A stretch of DNA of 64,000 nt from Bosea sp. F3-2. Its GTDB lineage: Bacteria > Pseudomonadota > Alphaproteobacteria > Rhizobiales > Beijerinckiaceae. The translations under genes and the position numbers were made by a program. How positions within the stretch are numbered: position 1 is the stretch's first letter; each line of letters begins with the position of its first letter. The notes below the pieces were generated by a model that worked only from the letters and a program-made list of their open reading frames with translations, made no database searches and had not been told where the DNA came from. The stretch spans positions 1,798,001-1,862,000 of the forward strand of contig NZ_CP042331.1 in the NCBI RefSeq assembly GCF_008253865.1, written 5' to 3'. Shown here in pieces: positions 1 through 7,833 of this stretch.

Positions 1-86
1 ATAGGAGGCGTGGAGCCGGCTGTCAAGCCACTTCTACGCCGCGCCTTTCCGGAAAAACGCAATTTTCTCATAGCGATGAGAATAGA

Positions 87-100
87 GGTATCATGATACC
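87..100. promoter_or_regulatory. perfect 14-bp palindrome, possible operator
   Basis: GGTATCATGATACC is a perfect palindrome lying about 60 bases before the start codon of the ModA-like binding protein. It is preceded at 67-80 by a second small inverted repeat (CTCAT, four-base gap, ATGAG). The surrounding 60-110 stretch is the only AT-rich part of the leader, so a promoter/operator here is plausible. The regulator is unknown; I see no complete ModE-type site. Confidence 0.35.
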
Positions 101-160
101 GCAATCGGCACTTGCGCCCCTGCGCGTTGCCGTGCTCAGCATCTCGACAGGAGGAACGCC

Positions 161-934
161 ATGACGGAAAAACGCACTGCCCTGCTCATCGCCGCCACGC
201 TCTTTGGCGCTATGCCGGCCTTCGCCGAGGTCAACGTCATCAGCTCGGGCGGCTTCACTGCAGCCTACAGGGAACTCGTCCCGGCCTGCGAAGCGAAGAT
301 CGGCCACAAGGTGGTCAGCGCCTATGGCGCCTCGATGGGCGCTGCGCCGGACGCGATTCCCAATCGCCTCGCGCGGGGTGAGCCGGCCGACGTGGTGATT
401 CTGGCGGGTGATGCCTTCGACAAGCTGGTGCAGGACGGCAAGGGCATGGCCGGCACTCGCACCGACCTCGCCCGCTCGGCCATCGGCCTCTCAGTCAAGG
501 CGGGCACGCCAAAGCCCGACATCTCGACGGTCGAGGCGCTGAAGAAGACGCTGATGGAGGCGAAATCGATCGCCTATTCGGCGAGCGCCAGCGGCACCTA
601 TCTTTCCGAGGAGCTCTTCCCGAAGCTCGATCCGAGCGGCCAGGTCATGGCCAAGTCGAAGAAGATCTTCAGCGAGCGCGTCGGTACCGTCGTGGCGCGC
701 GGCGATGCCGAGCTCGGCTTCCAGCAGGTCAGCGAGCTCATCCCGATCCAGGGGCTGGAGTTCGTCGGCACGCTGCCGGAGGAGGTCCAGAAGGTCACGA
801 TCTTCTCGGCCGGGCTCGCCGCCGGCGCCAAGGAGCCCGACGCGGCAAAGGCGCTGATCGCCTGCCTTGGCGGCACGGATGCGGCGCCGACGATCCGCAA
901 GACCGGCCTCGATCCGATTCCGGCCAAGAAATAG
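161..934 (+). CDS. periplasmic substrate-binding protein, ModA-like
   Basis: 257 residues. Residues 1-22 are a Sec signal peptide (hydrophobic core, cleavage after AFA). The mature part has the fold pattern of ModA-type type-II binding proteins: an N-terminal beta strand plus 'SSGGF', 'GEPADVVILAG' near residue 80, 'SASGTYLSEELF' near 145 and a C-terminal 'GLDPIPAKK'. ModA proteins bind molybdate or tungstate for ABC uptake, but many homologues in this family bind other anions or organic ligands and are annotated only as substrate-binding proteins. No modB or modC lies downstream; the next gene is convergent. The GGAGG just before ATG 161 supports this start. Ligand assignment is uncertain. 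Confidence 0.8.
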   Translation: MTEKRTALLIAATLFGAMPAFAEVNVISSGGFTAAYRELVPACEAKIGHKVVSAYGASMGAAPDAIPNRLARGEPADVVILAGDAFDKLVQDGKGMAGTRTDLARSAIGLSVKAGTPKPDISTVEALKKTLMEAKSIAYSASASGTYLSEELFPKLDPSGQVMAKSKKIFSERVGTVVARGDAELGFQQVSELIPIQGLEFVGTLPEEVQKVTIFSAGLAAGAKEPDAAKALIACLGGTDAAPTIRKTGLDPIPAKK

Positions 935-997
935 GTCCGTTCCGCGAGGCAGGGGCCTGCTCCGCCCTGCCCGCTCCACCGCCTGCCGCTTACAGGA

Positions 998-1423
998 TCA
1001 GCGCGCGGGGATCGAATAGGTCCCTGTCGCGTGGCAGACCATCTCAGTCTCGCCCTGCGAATAGAGGCAGACCTCGCCGACGGCGAGTCGCTTGCCGAGC
1101 TTGAGCAGCTTCGCCTCCCCGATCAGGGCCGCCTGCCCCGGCTTGCGCAGGAAATTGAAGTTGAGGCTCGTCGTCACCGCGAGGCCGACCGGGCCGATCT
1201 GGGCGAGGATCGCCGCATAGAGCGCGAGATCGGCAAGCGCCATCATCGTCGGCCCTGAAACGGTCCCGCCCGGGCGCAGATGGCGCTCATGGTAGTCGCA
1301 GCGCATGCGGGCCGTCATCGGCCCGACCTCCTCAATGAAATAGGTGCGCCCGCCATGGTGGAGCTGCGGGAAGACCTCGTCGAGATAGCGCTCGATCTCG
1401 GCGGCGCTCATGCGGATCGTCAT
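998..1423 (-). CDS. PaaI-type hotdog-fold thioesterase
   Basis: 141 residues with the start taken at ATG 1423 (MTIRMSAAEIERYLDE). A longer reading frame upstream overlaps the divergent hydratase and lacks family similarity, so it is not used. The segment 'HLRPGGTVSGPTMMALADLA' has the HxxPGGxxxGG/hotdog helix layout of PaaI/YigI thioesterases, which hydrolyse acyl- or aryl-CoA thioesters in the cytoplasm. The C-terminal strands 'AVTTSLNFNFLRKPG' and 'LAVGEVCLYSQGE' are typical of the fold. It is divergent from an enoyl-CoA hydratase, so a role in CoA-thioester metabolism is likely. Substrate is unknown. Confidence 0.85.
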   Translation of the reverse strand: MTIRMSAAEIERYLDEVFPQLHHGGRTYFIEEVGPMTARMRCDYHERHLRPGGTVSGPTMMALADLALYAAILAQIGPVGLAVTTSLNFNFLRKPGQAALIGEAKLLKLGKRLAVGEVCLYSQGETEMVCHATGTYSIPAR

Positions 1424-1546
1424 GCGAAAAACCGAAGGCTGAGGCGGACGTTCTCCCCTTGCAGCATGGCCAACCGCCCCCGACAATAGGGCAAAATGCG
1501 GAAGCGGCGCGCGCAAATGCGACAGCGCAAGCCGGGAAGGATCGTC

Positions 1547-2356
1547 ATGAACGCGCATCACCAACCGGAGACTGCCATCCTCCTGCGCCAGGATGCCGAG
1601 GGCATCGCGACCTTGACGCTGAACCGCCCGCAGGCTCGCAATCCTCTGAGCGAAGCCATGCTGGCCGCGTTGAGCGAGGCCTTCACCGCGATCGCCGCGG
1701 ACCGTTCGGTGCGCGCCGTCATCCTCGCCGCCGCCGGGCCGGTCTTCAGCGCCGGGCATGATCTGAAGGAAATGACCGCCCATCGCGCCGATGCGGATCG
1801 TGGCCGCGCCTATTTCGTCGACATCCTCGGGCGCTGCTCGGCGATGATGCAGCAGATCACCGCCCTGCCCCAGCCGGTCATCGCGGCCGTCGAAGGCACC
1901 GCCACCGCCGCAGGATGCCAGCTCGTCGCGAGTTGCGACCTCGCTGTCGCCGGCATGGACGCCCGCTTCTGCACGCCGGGCGTCCATATCGGCCTGTTCT
2001 GCTCGACGCCGATGGTGGCGCTCTCGCGCAACCTCTCAGCCAAGCACGCGATGGAGATGCTGCTGCTCGGCGAGATGGTACCCGCCGAGGAAGCACTGCG
2101 GATGGGCCTCGTCAATCGCGCCGTACCCGCGGGACAGGCGCTGGCCGAGGCGGGTCGGCTCGCCACGGCCATCGCAGCGAAGTCGCGCGCGACAGTCAGG
2201 ACCGGCAAGCGCGCCTTCTACGAGCAGCGTGAGATGGGGCTGAAGGCGGCATACGACCACGCTTCCGCGGTCATGGTCGAGAACATGCTCGCGCGCGACG
2301 CAGAGGAAGGGATCGGCGCGTTCATGGAAAAGCGCGCGCCGATCTGGGAGTCATAG
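1547..2356 (+). CDS. enoyl-CoA hydratase, ECHDC3-like
   Basis: 269 residues. Start at ATG 1547 is preceded by GGGAAGG; an upstream in-frame start would be poorly spaced. Crotonase-fold signatures are present: 'FSAGHDLKEM' (first oxyanion-hole strand) and 'GTATAAGCQLVASCDLAVA' (second oxyanion-hole glycines and core helix), followed by 'FCTPGVHIGLFCSTPMVAL'. This last string and GHDLKE are characteristic of the ECHDC3 subgroup rather than of FadB or PaaF. The usual catalytic Glu position of true hydratases is occupied by the 'GLFCSTP' segment, so genuine hydratase activity is uncertain. It is divergent from the thioesterase at 998-1423. Confidence 0.85.
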   Translation: MNAHHQPETAILLRQDAEGIATLTLNRPQARNPLSEAMLAALSEAFTAIAADRSVRAVILAAAGPVFSAGHDLKEMTAHRADADRGRAYFVDILGRCSAMMQQITALPQPVIAAVEGTATAAGCQLVASCDLAVAGMDARFCTPGVHIGLFCSTPMVALSRNLSAKHAMEMLLLGEMVPAEEALRMGLVNRAVPAGQALAEAGRLATAIAAKSRATVRTGKRAFYEQREMGLKAAYDHASAVMVENMLARDAEEGIGAFMEKRAPIWES

Positions 2357-2397
2357 AGGCCCGGCGCCTCGACGGCCGGGCTTATCCTGCAGCGTAT

Positions 2398-2826
2398 TCA
2401 GACGATTTCCCGATAGCGGTGTTCCACGACCGGTGCGGGTGTGGCGGCCTCGCCTTCACGAGCCGGCTCGGCCGGCAACTGCAGGACCGTGGCGCGCTGG
2501 CCCTCCACCAGGCTCGTCACCATCACCAAGCGGCCGTCCGGCAGCTCAAGCGCATCGTGATGGACATAGGGCTTGTCGAGGTCGACCTGACGGAAACGTG
2601 CGACCCGCGCACGATATTTCCGGTTCGGCAATAGCCCCATGCCACGATCACACTCGATATCGGCCGCGAAGGCCAGCTCCGTGCCGGGCATGACGCAGAC
2701 GGCCACATCCGGCCGGCCGACCGCGCAGAAGCCGCGGGTGCTCGCTTGCGAAAAGCGGGTCGAGACCAATTCGTCGCCGACCTTGGCTGGAGTGGACATC
2801 ACATTGTGCAGGCTATAGTCGCACAT
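2398..2826 (-). CDS. conserved hypothetical protein (MCDYSLH start)
   Basis: 142 residues, cytoplasmic, no signal peptide or membrane segment. An AGGAGGG sequence sits a few bases before ATG 2826, so the start is secure. The protein opens with MCDYSLHNVMSTPAK; I recall short rhizobial hypotheticals with this opening, but I know no function. The middle is rich in short beta-type segments ('DVAVCVMPGTELAFAADIEC') and includes two cysteines. It is convergent with the hydratase gene and divergent from the CoA-binding protein. Confidence 0.7.
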   Translation of the reverse strand: MCDYSLHNVMSTPAKVGDELVSTRFSQASTRGFCAVGRPDVAVCVMPGTELAFAADIECDRGMGLLPNRKYRARVARFRQVDLDKPYVHHDALELPDGRLVMVTSLVEGQRATVLQLPAEPAREGEAATPAPVVEHRYREIV

Positions 2827-2973
2827 GGCAGGCCCTCCTTTTCACCGATGGCAAGTCGGGGCCATCCCCGAAGTGCCAGTAAAGCACAAAAGCATGGCGG
2901 GCCTATGTTGAGCGTGCGTTGACATGCCGTGGGGGCGTTTTGATACCCTTCACTTTTCTGCGAGTGCCCGCAA

Positions 2974-3504
2974 TTGAGCCACGATGCCTATGACGATGCG
3001 CTGATCCGTCGCATCCTGCGCGAAACGAAGCGGATCGCCCTGGTCGGCGCCTCCGCGAACGAGGCGCGCCCGAGCTGGATCGTGACGAAATACCTGCTCG
3101 ACCGCGGTTACGACGTGGTTCCGGTCAATCCCGGCCTCGCCGGGCAGATCATATTGGGCAAGACGGTCTACGCCGCGCTCAAGGACATTCCCGGCCCGAT
3201 CGACATGGTCGAGATCTTCCGCAACTCGCAAGCCGCCGGGCCGATCACAGACGAGGCACTGGCGCTCGATCCTCTGCCCAAGGTGATCTGGATGCAGCTT
3301 TCGGTGCGCAACGACGAAGCGGCCGCGCGGGCCGAGGCGAAGGGCGTCACCGTCATCATGAACCGCTGCCCGAAGATCGAATATGGCCGGCTGTCCGGCG
3401 AAATCGGCTGGCAAGGCATCAATTCGCGCATTCTCTCCGCCAAGAAACCTGCGCTCGCCGGCAAAGGCTTCCAGAAGCTGACGATCAACCGGCCGGGCAC
3501 GTGA
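2974..3504 (+). CDS. CoA-binding domain protein (YccU-like)
   Basis: 176 residues reading from a TTG start at 2974. A stop codon at 2941 and the absence of any in-frame ATG or GTG between leave TTG as the only start that includes the conserved SHDAYDD opening. 'RIALVGASANEARPSW' is the dinucleotide/CoA-binding loop of the CoA_binding_2 (YccU) family, a single Rossmann domain related to the succinyl-CoA synthetase alpha subunit. 'DMVEIFRNSQAAGPI' and 'VIMNRCPKIEY' follow at the expected places. The cellular role of this family is not established. Confidence 0.85.
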   Translation: MSHDAYDDALIRRILRETKRIALVGASANEARPSWIVTKYLLDRGYDVVPVNPGLAGQIILGKTVYAALKDIPGPIDMVEIFRNSQAAGPITDEALALDPLPKVIWMQLSVRNDEAAARAEAKGVTVIMNRCPKIEYGRLSGEIGWQGINSRILSAKKPALAGKGFQKLTINRPGT

Positions 3505-3542
3505 GGTCGCCGCGCAATCGGCGTGACGAAAAGGTCCTTCCA

Positions 3543-3662
3543 AAGCCTTCATCCTGAGGAGCAAGCCAACGGCTTGCGTCTCGAAGGATGCTCCAGCAGA
3601 CTCCGGAGCCATCTGGAGCATCCTTCGAGACGCCGCTTCGCGGCTCCTCAGGATGAAGGCTT
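3543..3662. repeat. intergenic palindromic repeat
   Basis: Perfect 20-bp inverted arms (3543-3562 AAGCCTTCATCCTGAGGAGC and its complement at 3643-3662) enclose a second inverted pair (TCTCGAAGGATGCTCCA near 3579 against 3613-3630). The whole forms a long cruciform/hairpin between a plus-strand gene end and the next plus-strand start. It resembles the dispersed palindromes common between genes in Rhizobiales. Confidence 0.85.
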
Positions 3663-3689
3663 GGAAACGGCCCGGTCGGAAGCAGGACC

Positions 3690-4913
3690 ATGCGCGAACT
3701 CGCCACGACCTGCTGCATCGCCGGCGGCGGACCGGCGGGGATGATGCTGGGCTTCCTGCTGGCGCGGACCGGCGTCGATGTGACCGTGCTGGAGAAGCAC
3801 GCTGACTTCCTGCGGGATTTCCGCGGCGACACCATCCATCCCTCGACGATGCAGCTGATGCAGGAACTCGGCCTGCTCGACGATTTCCTGGAGCTGCCGC
3901 ACACTAAGGAACGGCGCATCGTCGCCCGCTTCGGCGGCGAGGACGTGCCGATCGCGGATTTCAGCCATCTGCCGGTCGCGGCGCCCTACATCGCCTTCAT
4001 GCCGCAATGGGATTTCCTGGATTTCCTCGCCGATCGCGGCCGGGAGCTGCCGCGCTTCAACCTGCTGATGCGGGCCAGGGCGATTGGACTTATCCGCGAG
4101 GACGGGCGCGTCGCCGGCATCACCGCCGAGATGGAGGACGGTGAGACGACGATCACCGCCGATCTCGTCGTCGCGGCTGACGGGCGCCATTCCGATTTGC
4201 GGCAAGCTGGTCACTTCACGGTCCACGAGATCGGCGCGCCGATGGACGTGCTCTGGTTCCGCCTGTCCCGGCGCGAGAGCGATGCGGCGCAGACCTTCGG
4301 GCAGGTCGCGCGTGGGCGCTTCGCGGTGATGCTGAATCGCGGCGACCACTGGCAATGCGCCTATGTGATCCCGAAAGGCACGCTGGAAAAGCTTCAGGCC
4401 GCGGGTCTCGATGCCTTCAGGGCGAGCCTGGCCCAACTGCTGCCGATCCTGGCCGATCGCACCGACGAGATCGCGAGCTGGGACGATCTCAAGCTGCTCT
4501 CGGTCGCCGTCGACCGGCTGGAGCGCTGGTGGCAGCCGGGGCTCATCTGCATCGGCGATGCGGCGCATGCGATGTCACCGATCGGCGGCGTCGGCGTGAA
4601 CCTGGCGATCCAGGATGCCGTCGCGGCCGCCAACCGGCTGGCGGCACCGTTGCGTGAGAAACGCGTTTCCGACACAGACCTCGCCGCCGTGCAGGAGCGC
4701 CGGACCTTCCCCACCAAGGCGACGCAAGCCTTGCAGATCGCGATCCAGAACCACGTGATCACCCCGATCCTCGCCGGCAGCGGACCGGTGCGGCCGCCGT
4801 TCCCGCTCAAGCTCCTGCAATGGTTCCCGATGCTGCGCCGCATCCCGGCGCGGCTCGTCGGCATGGGCTTCAGGCCGGAGCATATCGGGCCGGCGCTGGC
4901 GCCGCGGCCCTGA
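3690..4913 (+). CDS. FAD-dependent monooxygenase (PHBH/UbiH superfamily)
   Basis: 407 residues. The FAD-binding GxGxxG loop is at residues 11-17 (AGGGPAG) with the acidic end of the second strand at 'VLEKH'. The DG motif appears as 'VVAADGRHSDLR' near residue 165, and the ribose-binding GD motif as 'ICIGDAAHAMSPIGGVGVNL' near 290. These three motifs define the class A flavin monooxygenase family. Members hydroxylate aromatic or polyketide-like substrates with NAD(P)H and O2. No substrate can be read from the sequence; the neighbours (metY downstream, a palindromic repeat upstream) give no pathway. AGCAGGA precedes ATG 3690. Confidence 0.85.
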   Translation: MRELATTCCIAGGGPAGMMLGFLLARTGVDVTVLEKHADFLRDFRGDTIHPSTMQLMQELGLLDDFLELPHTKERRIVARFGGEDVPIADFSHLPVAAPYIAFMPQWDFLDFLADRGRELPRFNLLMRARAIGLIREDGRVAGITAEMEDGETTITADLVVAADGRHSDLRQAGHFTVHEIGAPMDVLWFRLSRRESDAAQTFGQVARGRFAVMLNRGDHWQCAYVIPKGTLEKLQAAGLDAFRASLAQLLPILADRTDEIASWDDLKLLSVAVDRLERWWQPGLICIGDAAHAMSPIGGVGVNLAIQDAVAAANRLAAPLREKRVSDTDLAAVQERRTFPTKATQALQIAIQNHVITPILAGSGPVRPPFPLKLLQWFPMLRRIPARLVGMGFRPEHIGPALAPRP

Positions 4914-4931
4914 ATTGACGCTGCCAGCCGC

Positions 4932-4951
4932 GTTCGTTAAATCGAACGAAC
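4932..4951. promoter_or_regulatory. inverted repeat upstream of metY, possible operator
   Basis: GTTCGTT (4932-4938) and AACGAAC (4945-4951) form a perfect 7-bp inverted repeat with a 6-bp AT-containing spacer. It lies 30 bases ahead of the metY start, in a 68-bp gap after the monooxygenase gene. Spacing and symmetry fit a dimeric repressor site, but no cognate regulator is identified. Confidence 0.3.
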
Positions 4952-4981
4952 GGTTTCGTCAGAAGTGTCAGGGAGAACGCC

Positions 4982-6259
4982 ATGTCCGATCGCGCACCGG
5001 GTTTCAGCACACTCGCCATCCATGCCGGAGCGGCTCCCGATGCGGCGACGGGCGCGCGCGCCACGCCGATCTACCAGACGACCTCCTTCGTCTTCGACGA
5101 TGTCGACCACGCCGCCTCGCTGTTCGGCCTGCAGGCCTTCGGCAACATCTACACCCGCATCGGCAACCCGACCAACGCGGTGCTGGAGGAGCGCGTCGCG
5201 GCGCTCGAAGGCGGCACGGCGGCGCTCGCCGTGGCCTCGGGCCATGCGGCCGAGTTCCTGAGCTTCCATGCGCTGCTGCAGCCCGGCGACGAGTTCGTCG
5301 CGGCCCGCAAGCTCTATGGCGGCTCGATCAACCAGTTCAACCACTCCTATAAGAGCTTCGGCTGGAACGTGATCTGGGCCGATCCGGACGACATCGAGGG
5401 CTTCGCGGCAGCAGTGACGCCGAAGACCAAGGCGATCTTCATCGAATCCGTCGCCAATCCCGGCGGCGTCATCGTCGACATCGCGGCGATCAGCGCCATC
5501 GCCAAGAAGCACAACATCCCGCTGATCGTGGACAACACGATGGCGACGCCCTACCTGCTGCGCCCCTTCGAGTACGGCGCCGACATCGTCGTGCATTCGG
5601 CCACCAAGTTCCTCGGCGGCCACGGCAATTCGATCGGCGGGCTGATCGTCGATGGCGGCTCGTTCAACTGGGTCGGCGACGATCGCTACCCGATGCTCTC
5701 CAAGCCGCGGCCGGAATATAACGGCATGGTGCTGGGCGAGACCTTCGGCAACTTCGCCTTCGCGATCGCGACCCGCGTGCTCGGCCTGCGCGACCTTGGC
5801 CCGGCGCTCTCCCCCTTCAACGCCTTCATGCTGCTGACCGGCATCGAGACCCTGCCGCTGCGCATGCAGAGGCACTGCGACAGCGCGCTCAAGGTCGCCG
5901 AGCATCTCGCCAAGCACCCGGCGGTGGAGTGGGTGAGCTATCCCGGCCTGCCCGGCGACAAGTACCATGAGCTCGCCAACCGCTATGTCCCGAAGGGCGC
6001 GGGCTCGGTCTTCACCTTCGGTCTCAAGGGCGGCTACGACGCCGGCGTCAAGCTGGTCTCGAACCTCAAGCTGTTCTCGCACCTCGCCAATATCGGCGAC
6101 ACGCGCTCGCTGGTGATCCACCCGGCCTCGACCACCCACCGCCAGCTCACCGATGAGCAGAAGGCGGCGTCCGGCGCCGGCCCGCAGGTCGTCCGCCTCT
6201 CGATCGGCCTCGAGGATGTCGAGGATCTGGTCGCGGATCTGGATCAGGCGCTGGCCTAG
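4982..6259 (+). CDS. metY: O-acetylhomoserine sulfhydrylase (aminocarboxypropyltransferase)
   Basis: 425 residues, the normal length for MetY. It is a Cys/Met-metabolism PLP enzyme of fold type I. The PLP lysine is K209 in 'HSATKFLGGHGNSIGG', and 'YTRIGNPTNAVLEERVAALEGG' sits at residues 57-78. MetY converts O-acetylhomoserine and sulfide to homocysteine in direct methionine synthesis. The long C-terminal insertion with 'LFSHLANIGDTRSLVIHPAS' favours MetY over MetB or MetZ. GGGAG before ATG 4982 supports the start. The gene is likely monocistronic, between a possible operator and a palindromic repeat. Confidence 0.92.
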   Translation: MSDRAPGFSTLAIHAGAAPDAATGARATPIYQTTSFVFDDVDHAASLFGLQAFGNIYTRIGNPTNAVLEERVAALEGGTAALAVASGHAAEFLSFHALLQPGDEFVAARKLYGGSINQFNHSYKSFGWNVIWADPDDIEGFAAAVTPKTKAIFIESVANPGGVIVDIAAISAIAKKHNIPLIVDNTMATPYLLRPFEYGADIVVHSATKFLGGHGNSIGGLIVDGGSFNWVGDDRYPMLSKPRPEYNGMVLGETFGNFAFAIATRVLGLRDLGPALSPFNAFMLLTGIETLPLRMQRHCDSALKVAEHLAKHPAVEWVSYPGLPGDKYHELANRYVPKGAGSVFTFGLKGGYDAGVKLVSNLKLFSHLANIGDTRSLVIHPASTTHRQLTDEQKAASGAGPQVVRLSIGLEDVEDLVADLDQALA

Positions 6260-6260
6260 C

Positions 6261-6395
6261 CGTCATTCCGGGGCACGCCAAAGGCGTGAACCCGGAACCC
6301 ACGACTGGACGAGCCCTTTAGAGAGCGACGATCGGAAACCGCTGCGACCCGGTCGTGGATTCCGGGTCCGCTGCTCCGCAGCGTCCCGGAATGAC
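6261..6395. repeat. intergenic palindromic repeat (CGTCATTCCGG family)
   Basis: The element begins CGTCATTCCGG immediately after the metY stop and ends with the complementary CCCGGAATGAC. Inner inverted pairs (CCCGGAACCCACGAC against GTCGTGGATTCCGGG) make a long branched hairpin. It lies between convergent genes (metY and the haem A synthase gene), so it may also serve as a transcription barrier. Confidence 0.85.
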
Positions 6396-6417
6396 AGGGT
6401 GGAGCGCCCTTACCGCC

Positions 6418-7545
6418 TTACACCCGCGCCGCCTGCTCTGTCCGGGTAACGTGGACCACGCCCATCGCCAGCACGGCGAAGCCGAGCGCCTGATGGGCGA
6501 GCCCGGCCCAAAGCGGCACGACCAGCAGCAACGTCGCCACACCGAGCGCCGATTGGGCCAGCACCAGTCCGGCGACGGCCGTCGCACGCTTGGCGCTGCC
6601 CGATCCCGGCGCGGCGCGGCGCAGCCGCAGGACGTTCCAGAGCGCGACGGCGAAAAGCACATAGGCGCCGAGGCGGTGGTTGAACTGCACCAGCGCGACA
6701 TTGTCGACGAAGTTCTCCCAAAACGGCGTCTGGGCGAAGAGCAGCGAGCCGGGCGGGACGAGCGTGCCGTCCATCAGTGGCCAGGTGTTGAAGGTGAAGC
6801 CCGCCTTGGAACCGGCGACGAGGCCGCCGAGGGCGACCTGCACGAAGAGCAGCAGCAACAGCAGCCATGCGGTCGTGCGACCGCGCGCCGGCTCGACGCG
6901 GCGCAACGGCGTCAGCGTGGTGGCGAAGGCTGCGACCGCGGCGAAGAACAGCCCGGCGAAGGTGAGGTGCAGCGTCAGCTTCACCGGCGCAACGGCGACC
7001 ATGCCGGGCTGCAGGCCCGAGGCCACCATGATCCAGCCGATCGTGCCCTGCAGGCCGAGCAGCAGCCCCATGCCGAACAGCGTCACGATCTGGCGCGCTG
7101 GCAGCAGGCGACGCAGCGCCACCACGAGGAAGCCGGCGAGATAGACGAGCCCGATGAAGCGGCCGAGCTGACGATGGCCCCATTCCCACCAGTAGATGAA
7201 CTGGAATTCACTGATGCTCATGCTGTTGTTGAGGATCTGGTATTGCGGACTCGCCTGGTACTTGGCGAATTCCTCGGCCCAGGCCTGCGCCGAAAGCGGC
7301 GGCAGCGCGCCAGTGATCGGCTTCCATTCGGTGATGGAAAGACCCGAGCCTGTCAGCCGAGTCGCACCGCCGACCACCACCATCAGGAAGACGAGGCCCG
7401 CCACGGTCCAGAGCCAGCGACGGATGCCGGCATAATCGGCCTTGGCGAGATCGCCGGCGGTCTGGTTCAGGGCAACGGTCACGCGTGCGGGGCTTTCGGT
7501 CGCAGAAGCTGGCTGGCGCTTCACAAGCGCCTTCGCCGGTGACAT
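6418..7545 (-). CDS. ctaA: haem A synthase (COX15/CtaA)
   Basis: 375 residues with start at ATG 7545, preceded by GAGGGG. A longer start at 7623 would overlap the divergent DUF2842 gene and is rejected. There are about eight membrane segments. Family hallmarks are 'VVVGGATRLTGSGLSITEWKPI', 'WEWGHRQLGR' with a haem-ligand His, 'LHLTFAGLFF' and 'FNHRLGAYVLF', giving the four conserved histidines. It oxidises haem O to haem A for cytochrome aa3 oxidase. Proteobacterial COX15 has an extended N terminus, as here. The gene stands back to back with DUF2842. Confidence 0.95.
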   Translation of the reverse strand: MSPAKALVKRQPASATESPARVTVALNQTAGDLAKADYAGIRRWLWTVAGLVFLMVVVGGATRLTGSGLSITEWKPITGALPPLSAQAWAEEFAKYQASPQYQILNNSMSISEFQFIYWWEWGHRQLGRFIGLVYLAGFLVVALRRLLPARQIVTLFGMGLLLGLQGTIGWIMVASGLQPGMVAVAPVKLTLHLTFAGLFFAAVAAFATTLTPLRRVEPARGRTTAWLLLLLLFVQVALGGLVAGSKAGFTFNTWPLMDGTLVPPGSLLFAQTPFWENFVDNVALVQFNHRLGAYVLFAVALWNVLRLRRAAPGSGSAKRATAVAGLVLAQSALGVATLLLVVPLWAGLAHQALGFAVLAMGVVHVTRTEQAARV

Positions 7546-7614
7546 AGACCCCTCGCGACGGCGCGACAACGCCCGCAATGCCGCAGCAGCCGCACCCGCG
7601 CGGCGGAGAGTCTG

Positions 7615-7824
7615 ATGAAACAACGCAACCGCAAGCTGGTCGGGACGGTGCTGATCCTCGTCTTCGTCTGCGTCTACGCGCTGGTCGCGATGGCGCTGGC
7701 GCAGGGCCGGATCACCGAGGCACCGAAGCTCGTGCAGACGATTGCCTACGTCGCTCTCGGCCTCGCCTGGGTGCTGCCGCTCCTGCCGCTGATCAAGTGG
7801 ATGGAGCGGAAGGACGAGGCTTGA
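7615..7824 (+). CDS. DUF2842 small membrane protein
   Basis: 69 residues with two transmembrane helices (about 9-30 and 41-61) separated by 'GRITEAPKLVQ'. The pattern 'ALGLAWVLPLLPLIKWM' at the C terminus matches the alphaproteobacterial DUF2842 family, often found next to haem A synthase as here. Function unknown. GGAGAG precedes ATG 7615. Confidence 0.85.
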   Translation: MKQRNRKLVGTVLILVFVCVYALVAMALAQGRITEAPKLVQTIAYVALGLAWVLPLLPLIKWMERKDEA

Positions 7825-7833
7825 GGCTTCGCC

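Noticed and set aside
6355..7542. Plus-strand open frame opposite the haem A synthase gene
   Set aside because: Charged low-complexity shadow of an evident membrane-protein gene.
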